From an uncultured Bacilli bacterium (GTDB lineage: Bacteria > Bacillota_I > Bacilli_A > RF39 > UBA660), in contig CAKOJN010000001.1 of assembly GCA_934090685.1 (NCBI GenBank), positions 124,001 through 188,000 on the forward strand: a DNA stretch of 64,000 nt. Reading direction: 5' to 3'. Below the pieces are notes generated by a model. It was not told where the DNA came from and did not search any database. It saw nothing but the letters and a program-made list of their open reading frames with translations. Position numbers and translations under genes: made by a program. Numbering within the stretch: the first letter of the stretch is position 1; every line of letters begins with the position of its first letter. Positions 51,963 through 60,392 of the stretch are shown here, piece by piece.

Positions 51963-53606
51963 TTACATATGGTTTACATTTATATTCATACTTCCATCTA
52001 TAGAATAAGTTAATAAACTCCTATCTAATGCATTTGAAACACTAGTATGATAATACCATTTTCCATCTTTGATAAACCCTAAATATCCGTGTGAGTTTTT
52101 ATTTCTATTTTTAAGATTATCATTTGACAATAACGTATCAGTAAGAATTTCATTGCTTTCAAGAGCAAATAAATCATTTTCAGTAAGAACTTTGTATTTA
52201 TTAAAATTAAATTTATCTTGTTCTTCCGATAAAGTCAAAACATTATATGAATGTAGATTTATACCAGATACTTTAGTTTTAAACATAGGATCAATAATAA
52301 TAACTGAAGTTCCATTACTTCTTCTTAATATTCTAGTTCTAACACTCCTATTGGCATTACGTTTATCATAATAATATTCATCATTTTCATCAATGCCACC
52401 TAAATATTGTTCACTTTTATCTGAACAAAAAAGTTTACTTATTATTCCTAATCTATTTCTGCACCTTATAATAGATTCACTTATTTCTTCTAGTTTTTCT
52501 AATTTTTCTAATTCAGTTAAATCATCATCTCTTTTTATTATTTCTCTTTTAATTTTCAAATCATCAAATGTTTTTCTTTCTTTATCTAAGTCAAAATCTG
52601 CTAAATATATTTTAGGTAAACTAATTTTTTTATTAGAATTTATACTAAATGATATATATGCTTGTAAAGACTTTGCATTATCAGCGGCAAATTCATTATA
52701 TAAACCTATTTTAGCAACATTAATTATACTTCCATCTTTCTTTTTAAACTTTTCAAAATTATAACTTTGTGAATATGATAAGACTGATTCTAATAGTTGT
52801 CTTTTTTCTTTTTCAGTCATAGAACTAAGATTTCCTTTATGTTTACTTTTTATGCCACGAAATGGTACATGCCTTTTTTCAAATTCATCAACATCTTGTG
52901 CAAAAAAACATAAATTTTTTTCATCATCTGTATCAGTTTTATATAATTGAGAGTCCCATGTTAGATCACAATAATATGTTTTTCCATTTAATGTAACTGT
53001 ATTCCATGCATGACCACCAGATGATGTTTTGCCTATTAAATATTCACATGGAATATCTAATCTATCCATAAGTTCCTTATACATATAAGAATAGCCAGCA
53101 CAAACAACCTCTTGTGATAAAAATCCTCTTAATGATCTTATGTTAAGTGAATTTTTATTAAAATATTCTGGATCATATTTAGTATTTCTCATAATATAAT
53201 TATAAACATACACTGCAGTTTGTGCTTTTGACCAATTTGGATTTATTTTACTAAGTATTTTATCAATTTTATGATTAATTCTTTTAATTTCACCAGGAGA
53301 ATATAAAGAAGCAGTTAATAAGTCAGATAAATTTCTTTCATTACAATTAGATAATATTCTTTCATCATTTACGGATGATAATCTTATAATCAAATTATCT
53401 ATTCCACATAAAATATCTATTCCCTCTTCAGTTATAGAAGCAGTATTTTTAGTAATAACACACATCCTAACATTAGGATGATTATTTCTATGTATCGCTA
53501 TTATATCTCTAATTTGTTTAGCTGTATATTCTGTGACCATTGAACACTCAATACAATATATTCCTCTAGACTCTAATGCTTTAACAGCAGTCTTATCATT
53601 AATCAT
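51963..53606 (-). CDS. Transglutaminase-like cysteine protein
   Basis: 547 aa. Papain-like triad: Cys in LSQEVVCAGYSYMYKEL near 170, His in SGGHAWNTVTLNG near 200, Asp in YYCDLTWDS near 215. Long C-terminal region (260-547) without known motifs. No signal peptide, so it is probably intracellular. ATG 53606 with AGAGGATG; it overlaps the LRR gene upstream by 8 bp, so the two are co-expressed. Confidence 0.75.
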   Translation of the reverse strand: MINDKTAVKALESRGIYCIECSMVTEYTAKQIRDIIAIHRNNHPNVRMCVITKNTASITEEGIDILCGIDNLIIRLSSVNDERILSNCNERNLSDLLTASLYSPGEIKRINHKIDKILSKINPNWSKAQTAVYVYNYIMRNTKYDPEYFNKNSLNIRSLRGFLSQEVVCAGYSYMYKELMDRLDIPCEYLIGKTSSGGHAWNTVTLNGKTYYCDLTWDSQLYKTDTDDEKNLCFFAQDVDEFEKRHVPFRGIKSKHKGNLSSMTEKEKRQLLESVLSYSQSYNFEKFKKKDGSIINVAKIGLYNEFAADNAKSLQAYISFSINSNKKISLPKIYLADFDLDKERKTFDDLKIKREIIKRDDDLTELEKLEKLEEISESIIRCRNRLGIISKLFCSDKSEQYLGGIDENDEYYYDKRNANRSVRTRILRRSNGTSVIIIDPMFKTKVSGINLHSYNVLTLSEEQDKFNFNKYKVLTENDLFALESNEILTDTLLSNDNLKNRNKNSHGYLGFIKDGKWYYHTSVSNALDRSLLTYSIDGSMNINVNHM

Positions 53607-54303
53607 TATCAACATCCTCTTTAGTATAAATAAACGAATGTCTGTTAGTTACTTTTATGCCTTTATAAATCAACTCTTTAAATATTAATTTATTGTTTCT
53701 AAACTGACTTCCCGATATTGAAACACACTTTAAATTTGGTAAATATTTTAAAAATGAAAAATCAACTATATTACTATCATCAAGATCAATAGTATCCAAA
53801 CTATTAAGATTACTTAATGCGCTAATATCATCTATCTTACTACTTGTTAATGATAAATATTGAAGTTCATTTAAATTATTTAAAAAATCTAAATTTTCAA
53901 GAGTTATATCTATTAAATATAATCTTTTTAAATGAAGTTGTTTAGATACAAAATTATAATCAGATATTTTACTTTTAATAATACCTAATGTATCTAATAA
54001 ATAGTTATCTATAAAAGATATTTCTTCTACTATAGAGTTATTAAATATTAATTTTTTAAGAGGTAAATATGTAAAATACTTATTATCTGTTTCTGATACA
54101 TAAACAAAATTTAATCTTAATGATTCTAAATTGTGAAAATCAGATAATACATTAAGATCCATCGGAGTAGTAATATGATACTCATAATCATAAAAATCTA
54201 TTACTAAATCATCTACTAAGTTTAACTCTTCAGGAGTAAATTCCTTCTTAGTAACTAATAGTTTATCACATAAAAATTCTATTAAATTATCATTGTATTT
54301 CAT
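53599..54303 (-). CDS. Leucine-rich-repeat protein
   Basis: 234 aa, cytoplasmic. From residue ~40 about seven repeats of ~22 residues, e.g. LNELQYLSLTSSKIDDISALSNL-type units in the SDS22/internalin pattern (LxxLxxLxLxxNxIxDIxxLxxL). Likely a binding partner or adaptor for the transglutaminase-like protein encoded immediately downstream. GAGGAG RBS. Confidence 0.75.
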   Translation of the reverse strand: MKYNDNLIEFLCDKLLVTKKEFTPEELNLVDDLVIDFYDYEYHITTPMDLNVLSDFHNLESLRLNFVYVSETDNKYFTYLPLKKLIFNNSIVEEISFIDNYLLDTLGIIKSKISDYNFVSKQLHLKRLYLIDITLENLDFLNNLNELQYLSLTSSKIDDISALSNLNSLDTIDLDDSNIVDFSFLKYLPNLKCVSISGSQFRNNKLIFKELIYKGIKVTNRHSFIYTKEDVDND

Positions 54304-54345
54304 ACTTACTCCTCTACTTTAATCTAGTATACCATAAATTACACA

Positions 54346-54372
54346 AAATAAAAAGTACATAAGTACTATTTT
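54346..54372 (-). terminator. Terminator after the 54366 gene
   Basis: AGTAC-TTAT-GTACT hairpin followed by TTTTATTTT on the minus strand, over the stop codon. Confidence 0.65.
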
Positions 54373-54869
54373 AGAAGTCTATATTTTCCTATAAAAGGTA
54401 GTTCTTTACTTTGACCATTTGTTGTATTTAAAATACCAAATCCTACTAAAAATGCTAATGTAACATAAAGTATATAACATATAAATTCAATAATACCAGG
54501 TACAAATTCACGTCCAAATCCACCATCAACCGCAAATAAAGAACATAGAATTCTAGTCACAAAAAATATTATTATAGTACAAAAAGTTAAACTTAATCCC
54601 TGATTAGTATGAAAATGTAAGTAGTTAGATTTTTTATATTTAGATGTAATTATATAATATAAAGATACAAATGGTATATATGATATGACCGCGTCTGTTT
54701 TATATTTTAAAACCTCATCAGGAGTAAACTTAGTAGTTTCATTTTTAGTATTGATTATCTTTTCAACAGTTTCAATTGTTTTATCAGCATAATCTTTATT
54801 CTCTTTAATCTCTTCCTTTATTTCTGTTTCATTTTTAATTTTTTCATTATCATTAAGACTTTGATTCAT
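54366..54869 (-). CDS. Membrane protein, DUF4870-like
   Basis: 167 aa. Charged N-terminus (~50 residues rich in Glu/Lys), then three helices with YIPFVSLYYIIT, FHTNQGLSLTFCTII and a GILNTTNGQSKELPFIGKYRLL end. The HxNQGL segment and the terminal LPxIGKYRLL are typical of DUF4870-type proteins. Function unknown. Confidence 0.65.
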   Translation of the reverse strand: MNQSLNDNEKIKNETEIKEEIKENKDYADKTIETVEKIINTKNETTKFTPDEVLKYKTDAVISYIPFVSLYYIITSKYKKSNYLHFHTNQGLSLTFCTIIIFFVTRILCSLFAVDGGFGREFVPGIIEFICYILYVTLAFLVGFGILNTTNGQSKELPFIGKYRLLK

Positions 54870-54970
54870 ATTATTACCTTCCTATTCTCATTATAACAAA
54901 TATTTTACTTTAATACTATGTTTAATATTATGTTTGAATATTTAAAAATATGTGTTATAATTTTATTAAT

Positions 54971-55057
54971 GCAAGTGTGGCGGAACTGGTAGACGCATCA
55001 GACTCAAAATCTGACGACAGCAATGTCTTGTGGGTTCGATTCCCATCTCTTGCACCA
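54971..55057 (+). tRNA. tRNA-Leu (anticodon CAA)
   Basis: Class II tRNA of 87 nt with CCA encoded. Acceptor GCAAGTG / CTCTTGC (one U-U mismatch at pair 6-67), D arm with GGTAGACGC, anticodon arm TCAGA-CTCAAAA-TCTGA giving anticodon CAA (reads UUG), long variable arm, T arm GTGGG-TTCGATT-CCCAT. Confidence 0.95.
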
Positions 55058-55100
55058 TTAAAGAATCTGGTTGAACTTTGGTTCAATTAACAAATAAATA

Positions 55101-55129
55101 TCAATTCTAGAAATGGAATTGATTTTTTT
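55101..55129 (+). terminator. Terminator after tRNA-Leu
   Basis: TCAATTC / GAATTGA arms followed by seven T. A smaller hairpin TTGAAC-TTTG-GTTCAA precedes it. Confidence 0.75.
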
Positions 55130-55169
55130 ATTGTATTAATAAGAAAAAGATGATTTGGAGCGATAGAAT

Positions 55170-55198
55170 TTGACAAATACGGAATTATATGCTAAAAT
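55170..55198 (+). promoter_or_regulatory. Sigma-A promoter of the 55227 gene
   Basis: TTGACA (55170-55175), 17-bp spacer with TATATGC, TAAAAT (55193-55198), one of the best promoters in the window. Confidence 0.85.
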
Positions 55199-55226
55199 AT
55201 AAACCATTCGAAAGGGGAATATTAAC

Positions 55227-55625
55227 ATGATAAGTAAAGAAGAAATTGATTTATTTGCCATCTCTACGATTAAAGATTGTGCATTGGAGGTATTTAATAG
55301 AAGTAATTTATTACAATATGAATCAGTTTGTCAACAAATAGATAGATGTGATTTGCCAGAACAAGACAAAGAAATTCTTAAAAATACAAATTATATTTTA
55401 TTATTAATAAAAATACAAATGTTACAAAATGCAGATCATAGTTGTAGTATTGAGATGAATTCAAATGGGACTTTCTTATGTGATACAAAAATAGGTGAAA
55501 CCTTTGATAGCAATTTATTATGCCAATTATGCGTTGAAAATGAAATTGATGTTGCTACTAGTCAAAAAGCTGGTTCTATAGAATTGCATTTTTATATAGA
55601 TGAAAAAAAGAGAACAAGAAAATAA
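55227..55625 (+). CDS. Hypothetical protein
   Basis: 132 aa, soluble and acidic with eight Cys (C12, C27-type spacing, two in LCQLCVENE), no family recognised. AAAGGGG lies 9 nt before the ATG. First gene after tRNA-Leu, on its own strong promoter. Codon use is less extreme in A/T than in neighbours. May be an acquired gene. Confidence 0.6.
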   Translation: MISKEEIDLFAISTIKDCALEVFNRSNLLQYESVCQQIDRCDLPEQDKEILKNTNYILLLIKIQMLQNADHSCSIEMNSNGTFLCDTKIGETFDSNLLCQLCVENEIDVATSQKAGSIELHFYIDEKKRTRK

Positions 55626-55669
55626 TGAGATAAACCATTTTTTAATTAATATTAGTTAAATTTATGGTA

Positions 55670-55821
55670 TATTATATATAGAACTGATATTTATTAGTTG
55701 TTCTTTTAGATATAAGTGTTCAAAATAGGCTCTTGTATCGCACCAGATTGATAGGAGACTCGAACTTTTTCGAGATAATATAAAAACTACTCTCAAATAA
55801 ATAAGAAAGTAGTTTTATTTT
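55670..55821 (+). ncRNA. Candidate small structured RNA
   Basis: A stretch without any ORF starts after a TATATTATATAT element (about 55662-55680) and ends in a good terminator (AAAACTACT / AAGTAGTTTT, 55783-55816, then TATTTTG). Inside are a perfect CTCGAA-CTT-TTCGAG stem (55759-55774) and the GC-richer segment TCGCACCAGATTGATAGGAG. No known RNA class recognised. Confidence 0.35.
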
Positions 55822-55939
55822 GACAATTTAGTAAGACAATATTCTATATGACAATGTGAAAAGAAACAATTCCAAATATTTTATCAAGTCATACAAATCA
55901 TTATCACATCTAAACTCTAATTCATCTAGTATAATTAAA

Positions 55940-56032
55940 TTATTTTTTTATTGCTAACGCCAATAAGGTAGAAAGTAACAAAATGATAGCAATGAACTTT
56001 AGAGTTTTTATAATAAAAGTCCTAGTTTTCAT
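55940..56032 (-). CDS. Possible 30-aa hydrophobic membrane peptide
   Basis: Encodes MKTRTFIIKTLKFIAIILLL and ends ALAIKK: basic head, one helix, basic tail. That is the form of type I toxin peptides and of small membrane regulators. GAAGGTAAAG directly precedes the ATG. No antisense RNA has been located with confidence. Coding status uncertain. Confidence 0.35.
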   Translation of the reverse strand: MKTRTFIIKTLKFIAIILLLSTLLALAIKK

Positions 56033-56083
56033 CTTTACCTTCTAAGAATAACCTATATTTTTTAGTAATATCTACTCGTGAGC

Positions 56084-56115
56084 ACACAAAAGATTATTCT
56101 TTTGTGTCTTTTTTT
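56084..56115 (+). terminator. Strong orphan terminator
   Basis: Perfect 10-bp arms ACACAAAAGA / TCTTTTGTGT and eight T. No intact plus-strand gene ends just before it; it could serve the candidate RNA region or a lost gene. Confidence 0.8.
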
Positions 56116-56145
56116 GGTACAATAATTATGTGAGGTGATGATTAT

Positions 56146-56280
56146 ATGTCTAAAAAAACTTTTCTAACTGTTAATGAATTAATAGATAACATTAAATTAA
56201 AAAGTTCAGGATTAGATAGGAGATTCATTCTGCTACCCACCCTCATATAAAAACTTAAGAAATAGAGTTTTAAAAAAATA
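56146..56280 (+). pseudogene. Truncated gene (Abi_2-like start) fused to a copied 3' end
   Basis: After a good RBS (GAGGTGATG, 56132-56140) ATG 56146 opens a 34-codon frame starting MSKKTFLTVNELIDNIKLK, which resembles the first residues of AbiD/F-type (Abi_2) proteins, then quickly stops at 56250. From 56249 to 56279 the DNA matches the 3' end and terminator start of the 56974-57501 gene (57486-57516) with one base missing. So both ends of a lost gene seem joined. Confidence 0.55.
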
Positions 56281-56324
56281 TTATTAATAAAAACATTTAA
56301 AATAATGTATGAAAAGGAACTAAT

Positions 56325-56876
56325 ATGAAAAAAGGAAAAGTAGTAATATTAATTGGAACAAAAAGAGCAGGTAAAACAACTACCGCTGTTAGATTAAATA
56401 AAGAATACGGATGGAATTATTTGGAGTTTGATCACTTATTAGATTCATTGGACTTAGTAATAGATGATACTAATAAAAAAGAAAAAGAATTTAATTTTTT
56501 TGAATCAATGATTAATTTCCAATTAGAAGATGCAAATAATTATGGAATAAATACAATAATAGTTGTTTGGGATTTTAAACCAGAACAATTGAGTAAATTA
56601 AAAAGATTTAATGAAGTCAAAATATATTGTTTAGTACCTATTAATATAACAAAAGAAATATTGGATGAAACATTAGTAAAATATTCTGATGATTATGACT
56701 GGCCTAAAACCGCATCAGAGGAAGATTTAATTAGAAACAAAAATAATATATTATTAGAAAGAGACATGTTTTTAAAAGAATGCCCAAAATACAATATTAC
56801 CATATTTGATACGTCATATTATGATGATAGAAATACTAAGATCAATGAATTAATTAATAAAATCCAAAAGAATTAA
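56325..56876 (+). CDS. P-loop kinase-like protein
   Basis: 183 aa. VVILIGTKRAGKTTTAVRL gives the Walker A (GTKRAGKT, residues 12-19); IIVVWDFKP near 88 is the second strand; a lid-like region follows near 125-145. Plan is that of small nucleotide, shikimate or adenylylsulfate kinases but the substrate cannot be assigned. RBS AAAAGGAAC. A terminator follows (56875-56904). Confidence 0.6.
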   Translation: MKKGKVVILIGTKRAGKTTTAVRLNKEYGWNYLEFDHLLDSLDLVIDDTNKKEKEFNFFESMINFQLEDANNYGINTIIVVWDFKPEQLSKLKRFNEVKIYCLVPINITKEILDETLVKYSDDYDWPKTASEEDLIRNKNNILLERDMFLKECPKYNITIFDTSYYDDRNTKINELINKIQKN

Positions 56877-56904
56877 AAGTACTTAATCTACAAGTACTTT
56901 TTAT
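56875..56904 (+). terminator. Terminator after the P-loop kinase gene
   Basis: AAAAGTACTT / AAGTACTTTT perfect 10-bp arms with T-run. Confidence 0.85.
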
Positions 56905-56917
56905 ATCTAAATAAAGA

Positions 56918-56946
56918 TTGATTTTTTCATTTTTTTATTGTATGAT
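56918..56946 (+). promoter_or_regulatory. Promoter of the 56974 gene
   Basis: TTGATT (56918-56923), 17-bp T-rich spacer, TATGAT (56941-56946). Confidence 0.7.
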
Positions 56947-56973
56947 ATGTATACATTTGAAAGGATATGAAAA

Positions 56974-57501
56974 ATGAAAAGAAAAACTAGTGACATAGAC
57001 TGTTCTCACTTGTTTCTAGATTTTATTAGTAGTTATGGATTTGATCCAAATAACTATGAGAATATTTTAGAATTATATCAAGGCGCTAAAACATCTATAT
57101 CACAATATTTAAAAGACTACAGACAATTCCTATTATCTGAAAGAGTTAAAAGAAAAGAACTAGAAAAGATTGGTATTAAAGGTGCCTGTGGTTATTTAGA
57201 TTCTGGTATTGTTACATTAAATAATAAAGAAAATGAAGGCATTATAGTTCCTTCAATAGATGATTTTGATGTAATAATATCTAACGGTATACTTCCATCT
57301 ATGAAATGTATGCAAATGTTAAATCAAGATAAATATATTGGACTTTGTATAGATACAGATTCAGAAGAAGCAGAAAGAAAAATAACTGAATTTTATGCAT
57401 TAAGAGAAGAATTAAAACAATATGGAAAATATCAAGTATATTTTGAACATGATCCATTGTATGATGGTAAAGAAATGTACATGATTAAACTTAAGAAATA
57501 G
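56974..57501 (+). CDS. Hypothetical protein
   Basis: 175 aa, soluble. Helical first half (YQGAKTSISQYLKDYRQF), then alpha/beta with GIIVPSIDDFDVI and EHDPLYDGKEMYMIKL. No family recognised. RBS GAAAGGA. Its last ~30 bp and the following bases also occur at 56249-56279, implying that a related copy once stood upstream. Confidence 0.6.
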   Translation: MKRKTSDIDCSHLFLDFISSYGFDPNNYENILELYQGAKTSISQYLKDYRQFLLSERVKRKELEKIGIKGACGYLDSGIVTLNNKENEGIIVPSIDDFDVIISNGILPSMKCMQMLNQDKYIGLCIDTDSEEAERKITEFYALREELKQYGKYQVYFEHDPLYDGKEMYMIKLKK

Positions 57502-57566
57502 AGTTTTTAAAAAAATCTCTTTTTTATTTTACTTAAAAATGATAAAATGTATTAGGAGAATTAAAT

Positions 57567-58280
57567 ATGAATAAAAAGGTATTAGTAGTAGATTATGATA
57601 GAACATTATATATAAATCATAATGATATGTTAAATAATATAAAAGCAATAGACAAATTTAGAAGTAAAGGAAATATATTTATAATCGCAACTGGAAGAAC
57701 GTATGATTCTTTAAAAAATGAAATAGACAAATATGGTATTAATTATGATTATTTAATACTTAATCACGGAGCATTAGTAATTAAAAAAGATAATACTCCC
57801 CTATTTCATTACAAACTTAATAGAAATGATTTATTAGATATAAATAATTATTTGAACAAATTAAATCCTAAAGATATATTTTATTCATATTATTTAAATG
57901 ATACTAAGGATATAAATAATCTTGATATTTCAAAAGTAACAGTGGCACTTAAATCAAATTTAAATAACTTTAAAGACATAATCGTAGATATTATTAAGAA
58001 ATATAATAAAAAATTTAATATTTATTTTACTCAAAAATTTGAAATAGAAATCATTTCTAAAGATACAAATAAATCTCAAGCATTAAATTTATTAATGAAA
58101 AAAGCAAATTTCAAAAAAGAAAATATTTATACTATTGGAGATAGTTACACTGATATTGAAATGATACATGATTATAATGGCGCTTGTATGGAAAACTCAA
58201 TTGATATTTTAAAGAATGACAAAAATATTATTAAATATAAATTTGTTTATGAATATATAAATAAAATAATAAGCAACTAA
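57567..58280 (+). CDS. HAD-superfamily (Cof-type) phosphatase
   Basis: 237 aa. Motif I VVDYDRTLY (Asp nucleophile, residues 7-11), motif II ATGRT near 42, motif III Lys in DTNKSQALNLL near 172, motif IV TIGDSYTDIEMI near 190, in the Cof/class IIB order. Dephosphorylates small sugar or nucleotide phosphates. AGGAGAA RBS. Confidence 0.88.
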   Translation: MNKKVLVVDYDRTLYINHNDMLNNIKAIDKFRSKGNIFIIATGRTYDSLKNEIDKYGINYDYLILNHGALVIKKDNTPLFHYKLNRNDLLDINNYLNKLNPKDIFYSYYLNDTKDINNLDISKVTVALKSNLNNFKDIIVDIIKKYNKKFNIYFTQKFEIEIISKDTNKSQALNLLMKKANFKKENIYTIGDSYTDIEMIHDYNGACMENSIDILKNDKNIIKYKFVYEYINKIISN

Positions 58281-58301
58281 TTTGCAAATTAGTTGCTTTA
58301 T
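58271..58301 (+). terminator. Terminator after the HAD gene
   Basis: Perfect 13-bp arms AAGCAACTAATTT / AAATTAGTTGCTT with a 2-nt loop, followed by TTA T-run. A -10 TATAAT for the next gene comes right after. Confidence 0.7.
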
Positions 58302-58336
58302 GTTATAATATAGTCCATACAAAGGACTTGTAAATT

Positions 58337-59062
58337 ATGAAAATCAAACAACTTAAAAAAAGTATTAAAAGTAAAATGATTCCAATTACTAAAAGACTAA
58401 ATACTGAGAGTGAATTATATCTTTATAATGAAACTTTAATAAAACTTTATAATTCTAAAGTGAATTTAGAAGATAAAAAAAGAATATTAGAAAAATTAAG
58501 TACTCTTGATGTTAAAGGATGTTTAATACCTAATTATGCTTTATATGAAGGTAATACTTTAAGTGGTATACAAATGGATTATTTATATGACTATGATGCG
58601 ATTTATGATATATTAAATGATGGAAGTTTAGACTTTAATACAAGAAAAATGATTGCTCTTAAAATATGTCAAATAATACTAGAAATTGAAAGTAAAAATG
58701 CTATTTATCATGATATACATGAAGATAATATTCTTATCAAAGGAAATGATATAAAAGTAATAGATATGGATAATATATTACTACCTAATGAACTAGATAA
58801 ATATGAATATGAAATAGATAGATTACAATCAAGAAGAAGACTAATTTATTTATGTATGCAGTTATTATTAAATAAAATTGATTTTAATATATCTGACTTA
58901 CATGATTCAAGAGCAAGATCAATATATACTCTATCAAGTCCAAAACAAAAAGAATTTTATAGTTTTACATTTTTAGGTACTGACAATAAAATAAATCCTG
59001 CTGACTATTTAGATTATTTTAATGAAGATTATATAGAAGGTATAAAGAAAATATTATATTAG
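58337..59062 (+). CDS. Protein-kinase-like (RIO/APH-type) protein, copy 1
   Basis: 241 aa. N-lobe TESELYLYNETLIKLYN with candidate Lys; catalytic loop IYHDIHEDNILIKG near residue 132 (Asp, Asn) and VIDMDN near 147 (metal Asp). It is 8 bp before a second kinase-like gene with the same motifs (HTESVLYIDKNEVLKIL; VDLHEDNVII; FLDLDS). Substrate unknown. Confidence 0.75.
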   Translation: MKIKQLKKSIKSKMIPITKRLNTESELYLYNETLIKLYNSKVNLEDKKRILEKLSTLDVKGCLIPNYALYEGNTLSGIQMDYLYDYDAIYDILNDGSLDFNTRKMIALKICQIILEIESKNAIYHDIHEDNILIKGNDIKVIDMDNILLPNELDKYEYEIDRLQSRRRLIYLCMQLLLNKIDFNISDLHDSRARSIYTLSSPKQKEFYSFTFLGTDNKINPADYLDYFNEDYIEGIKKILY

Positions 59063-59070
59063 AGGTAACA

Positions 59071-59808
59071 ATGAAAAAAAGAATACTACATGAAAAAGAT
59101 TTCAAAAAGTTCAAACACTTTAATCCATGTGCTCATACTGAAAGTGTTCTTTATATTGATAAAAACGAAGTATTAAAAATATTAGATCCAGCACTCTCAG
59201 ATGGTAGAAAAGAAACTATAGAACTTTTATGTGAAATAGAACATGAACATTGCGTAACGCCATTATATTCAATAATAATGGATAATTATTTTAGTGGGTA
59301 TGCAATGAAATATTATAAAAAATATACTGTTTTAAGTAAAAAGATAATAAATCCAAGCATTCCATATAAACAAAGACAAATAATTGCTAAACAGATGTGG
59401 GAAATATTAAATTTTTTCAAAGAAATTAATTTTACATTTGTGGATTTACATGAAGATAATGTAATAATTAATGATGAATTTGATTTGCAGTTCTTAGATT
59501 TAGATAGTGGTTTTTTTAGAGCAACAAGTGATAGAGCCAAATATGATTTAGGAGTGTCAGTATCTTCAAAAAGAGCATGTATAATGACTCTTAATATTTT
59601 ATTTGGTGTTAAACCTATGAACTTTTACAAAAACTTTGAAAAGAATAGTTCAAAAATTAAAAAAATTATGTCAAAAAAACAAAAAATTTTATTTGAACAT
59701 GCATTAGATGATGAATTAGGAAAATTTGATGGTTTAGAATACATAGATGAATTTGATGAAGAATCTGTTAATTATATTAAAAATAAATTAAAATTAACTC
59801 TATATTAA
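59071..59808 (+). CDS. Protein-kinase-like (RIO/APH-type) protein, copy 2
   Basis: 245 aa. N-lobe HTESVLYIDKNEVLKILD (likely ATP Lys), catalytic loop FTFVDLHEDNVIINDE near 128, metal-binding LQFLDLDSGFF near 147. Clearly paralogous to the gene 8 bp upstream and cotranscribed. RBS AGAGGTAAC. The pair may phosphorylate each other or a common target; this is inference. Confidence 0.75.
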   Translation: MKKRILHEKDFKKFKHFNPCAHTESVLYIDKNEVLKILDPALSDGRKETIELLCEIEHEHCVTPLYSIIMDNYFSGYAMKYYKKYTVLSKKIINPSIPYKQRQIIAKQMWEILNFFKEINFTFVDLHEDNVIINDEFDLQFLDLDSGFFRATSDRAKYDLGVSVSSKRACIMTLNILFGVKPMNFYKNFEKNSSKIKKIMSKKQKILFEHALDDELGKFDGLEYIDEFDEESVNYIKNKLKLTLY

Positions 59809-59837
59809 AAGGAATAACTAAAAATTATTCCTTTTCC
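59807..59837. terminator. Bidirectional terminator
   Basis: AAAAGGAATAA / TTATTCCTTTT perfect arms, shared by the kinase operon and scpB. Confidence 0.85.
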
Positions 59838-60391
59838 TTATATGTAGAATCATATAGATCCATATTATCTTTATCTTCTTTTTCTTTTTTGATTATTATC
59901 TCAGGTAAATCAGAATTAGATGAAAGTCCAAAATAATCAAGAAATTCATTAGTAGTTTTATATAAACTAGGTTTACCTATTGTATCTTTTTTACCACATA
60001 TTTTAATAAAACCACGAGCAAGTAATCTTCTTACTATTTGAGAACTATTAACTCCCCTGATCTCATCTATTTCTATTCTAGTTATAGGTTCATTATACGC
60101 AATTACTGCTAGTACCTCTAACGCAGCATTAGAAAGCCCATTACTTTTAGTATCAGTCACAAGTTTTTCATAATACTCTTTATGCTCTTCTTTAGTAGTA
60201 AGTTTAAATGCATTACCTAAAAATGATATTCTAAGACCACGACCATCATCATCATAATCTTTTTTAAGTTCCATTAAACAATTTTTAACATCTTCAACAC
60301 TTATATTAAGTATATTGGATATTTCTTGTAATGAAATACCTTCATCCCCTACTATAAAAAGTATACCTTCTATTACAGCTTTATAATTCAC
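59825..60391 (-). CDS. scpB: Segregation and condensation protein B
   Basis: 188 aa, winged-helix kleisin-associated subunit of the SMC condensin. GILFIVGDEGISLQEI, ALEVLAVIAYNEPITRIEIDEIRG and LARGFIKICGKKDTIGKPSLY are diagnostic. GTG 60391 is chosen (AGAAAGAG 9 nt upstream); TTG 60400 is in frame but too near that site. Directly after scpA. Confidence 0.94.
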   Translation of the reverse strand: MNYKAVIEGILFIVGDEGISLQEISNILNISVEDVKNCLMELKKDYDDDGRGLRISFLGNAFKLTTKEEHKEYYEKLVTDTKSNGLSNAALEVLAVIAYNEPITRIEIDEIRGVNSSQIVRRLLARGFIKICGKKDTIGKPSLYKTTNEFLDYFGLSSNSDLPEIIIKKEKEDKDNMDLYDSTYKEKE

Positions 60392-60392
60392 G

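Larger units (their letters stand above)
55822..56145. other. Gene-poor stretch in the accessory region
   Basis: Contains only the small minus-strand ORF at 55940-56032, an A/T-rich segment, and the terminator at 56084-56115. Nothing else is supported. Confidence 0.5.

Noticed and set aside
54971..57516. Integrated prophage or integrative element at tRNA-Leu
   Set aside because: No integrase, phage gene or repeat of the tRNA 3' end was found in the window; only accessory genes and scars.
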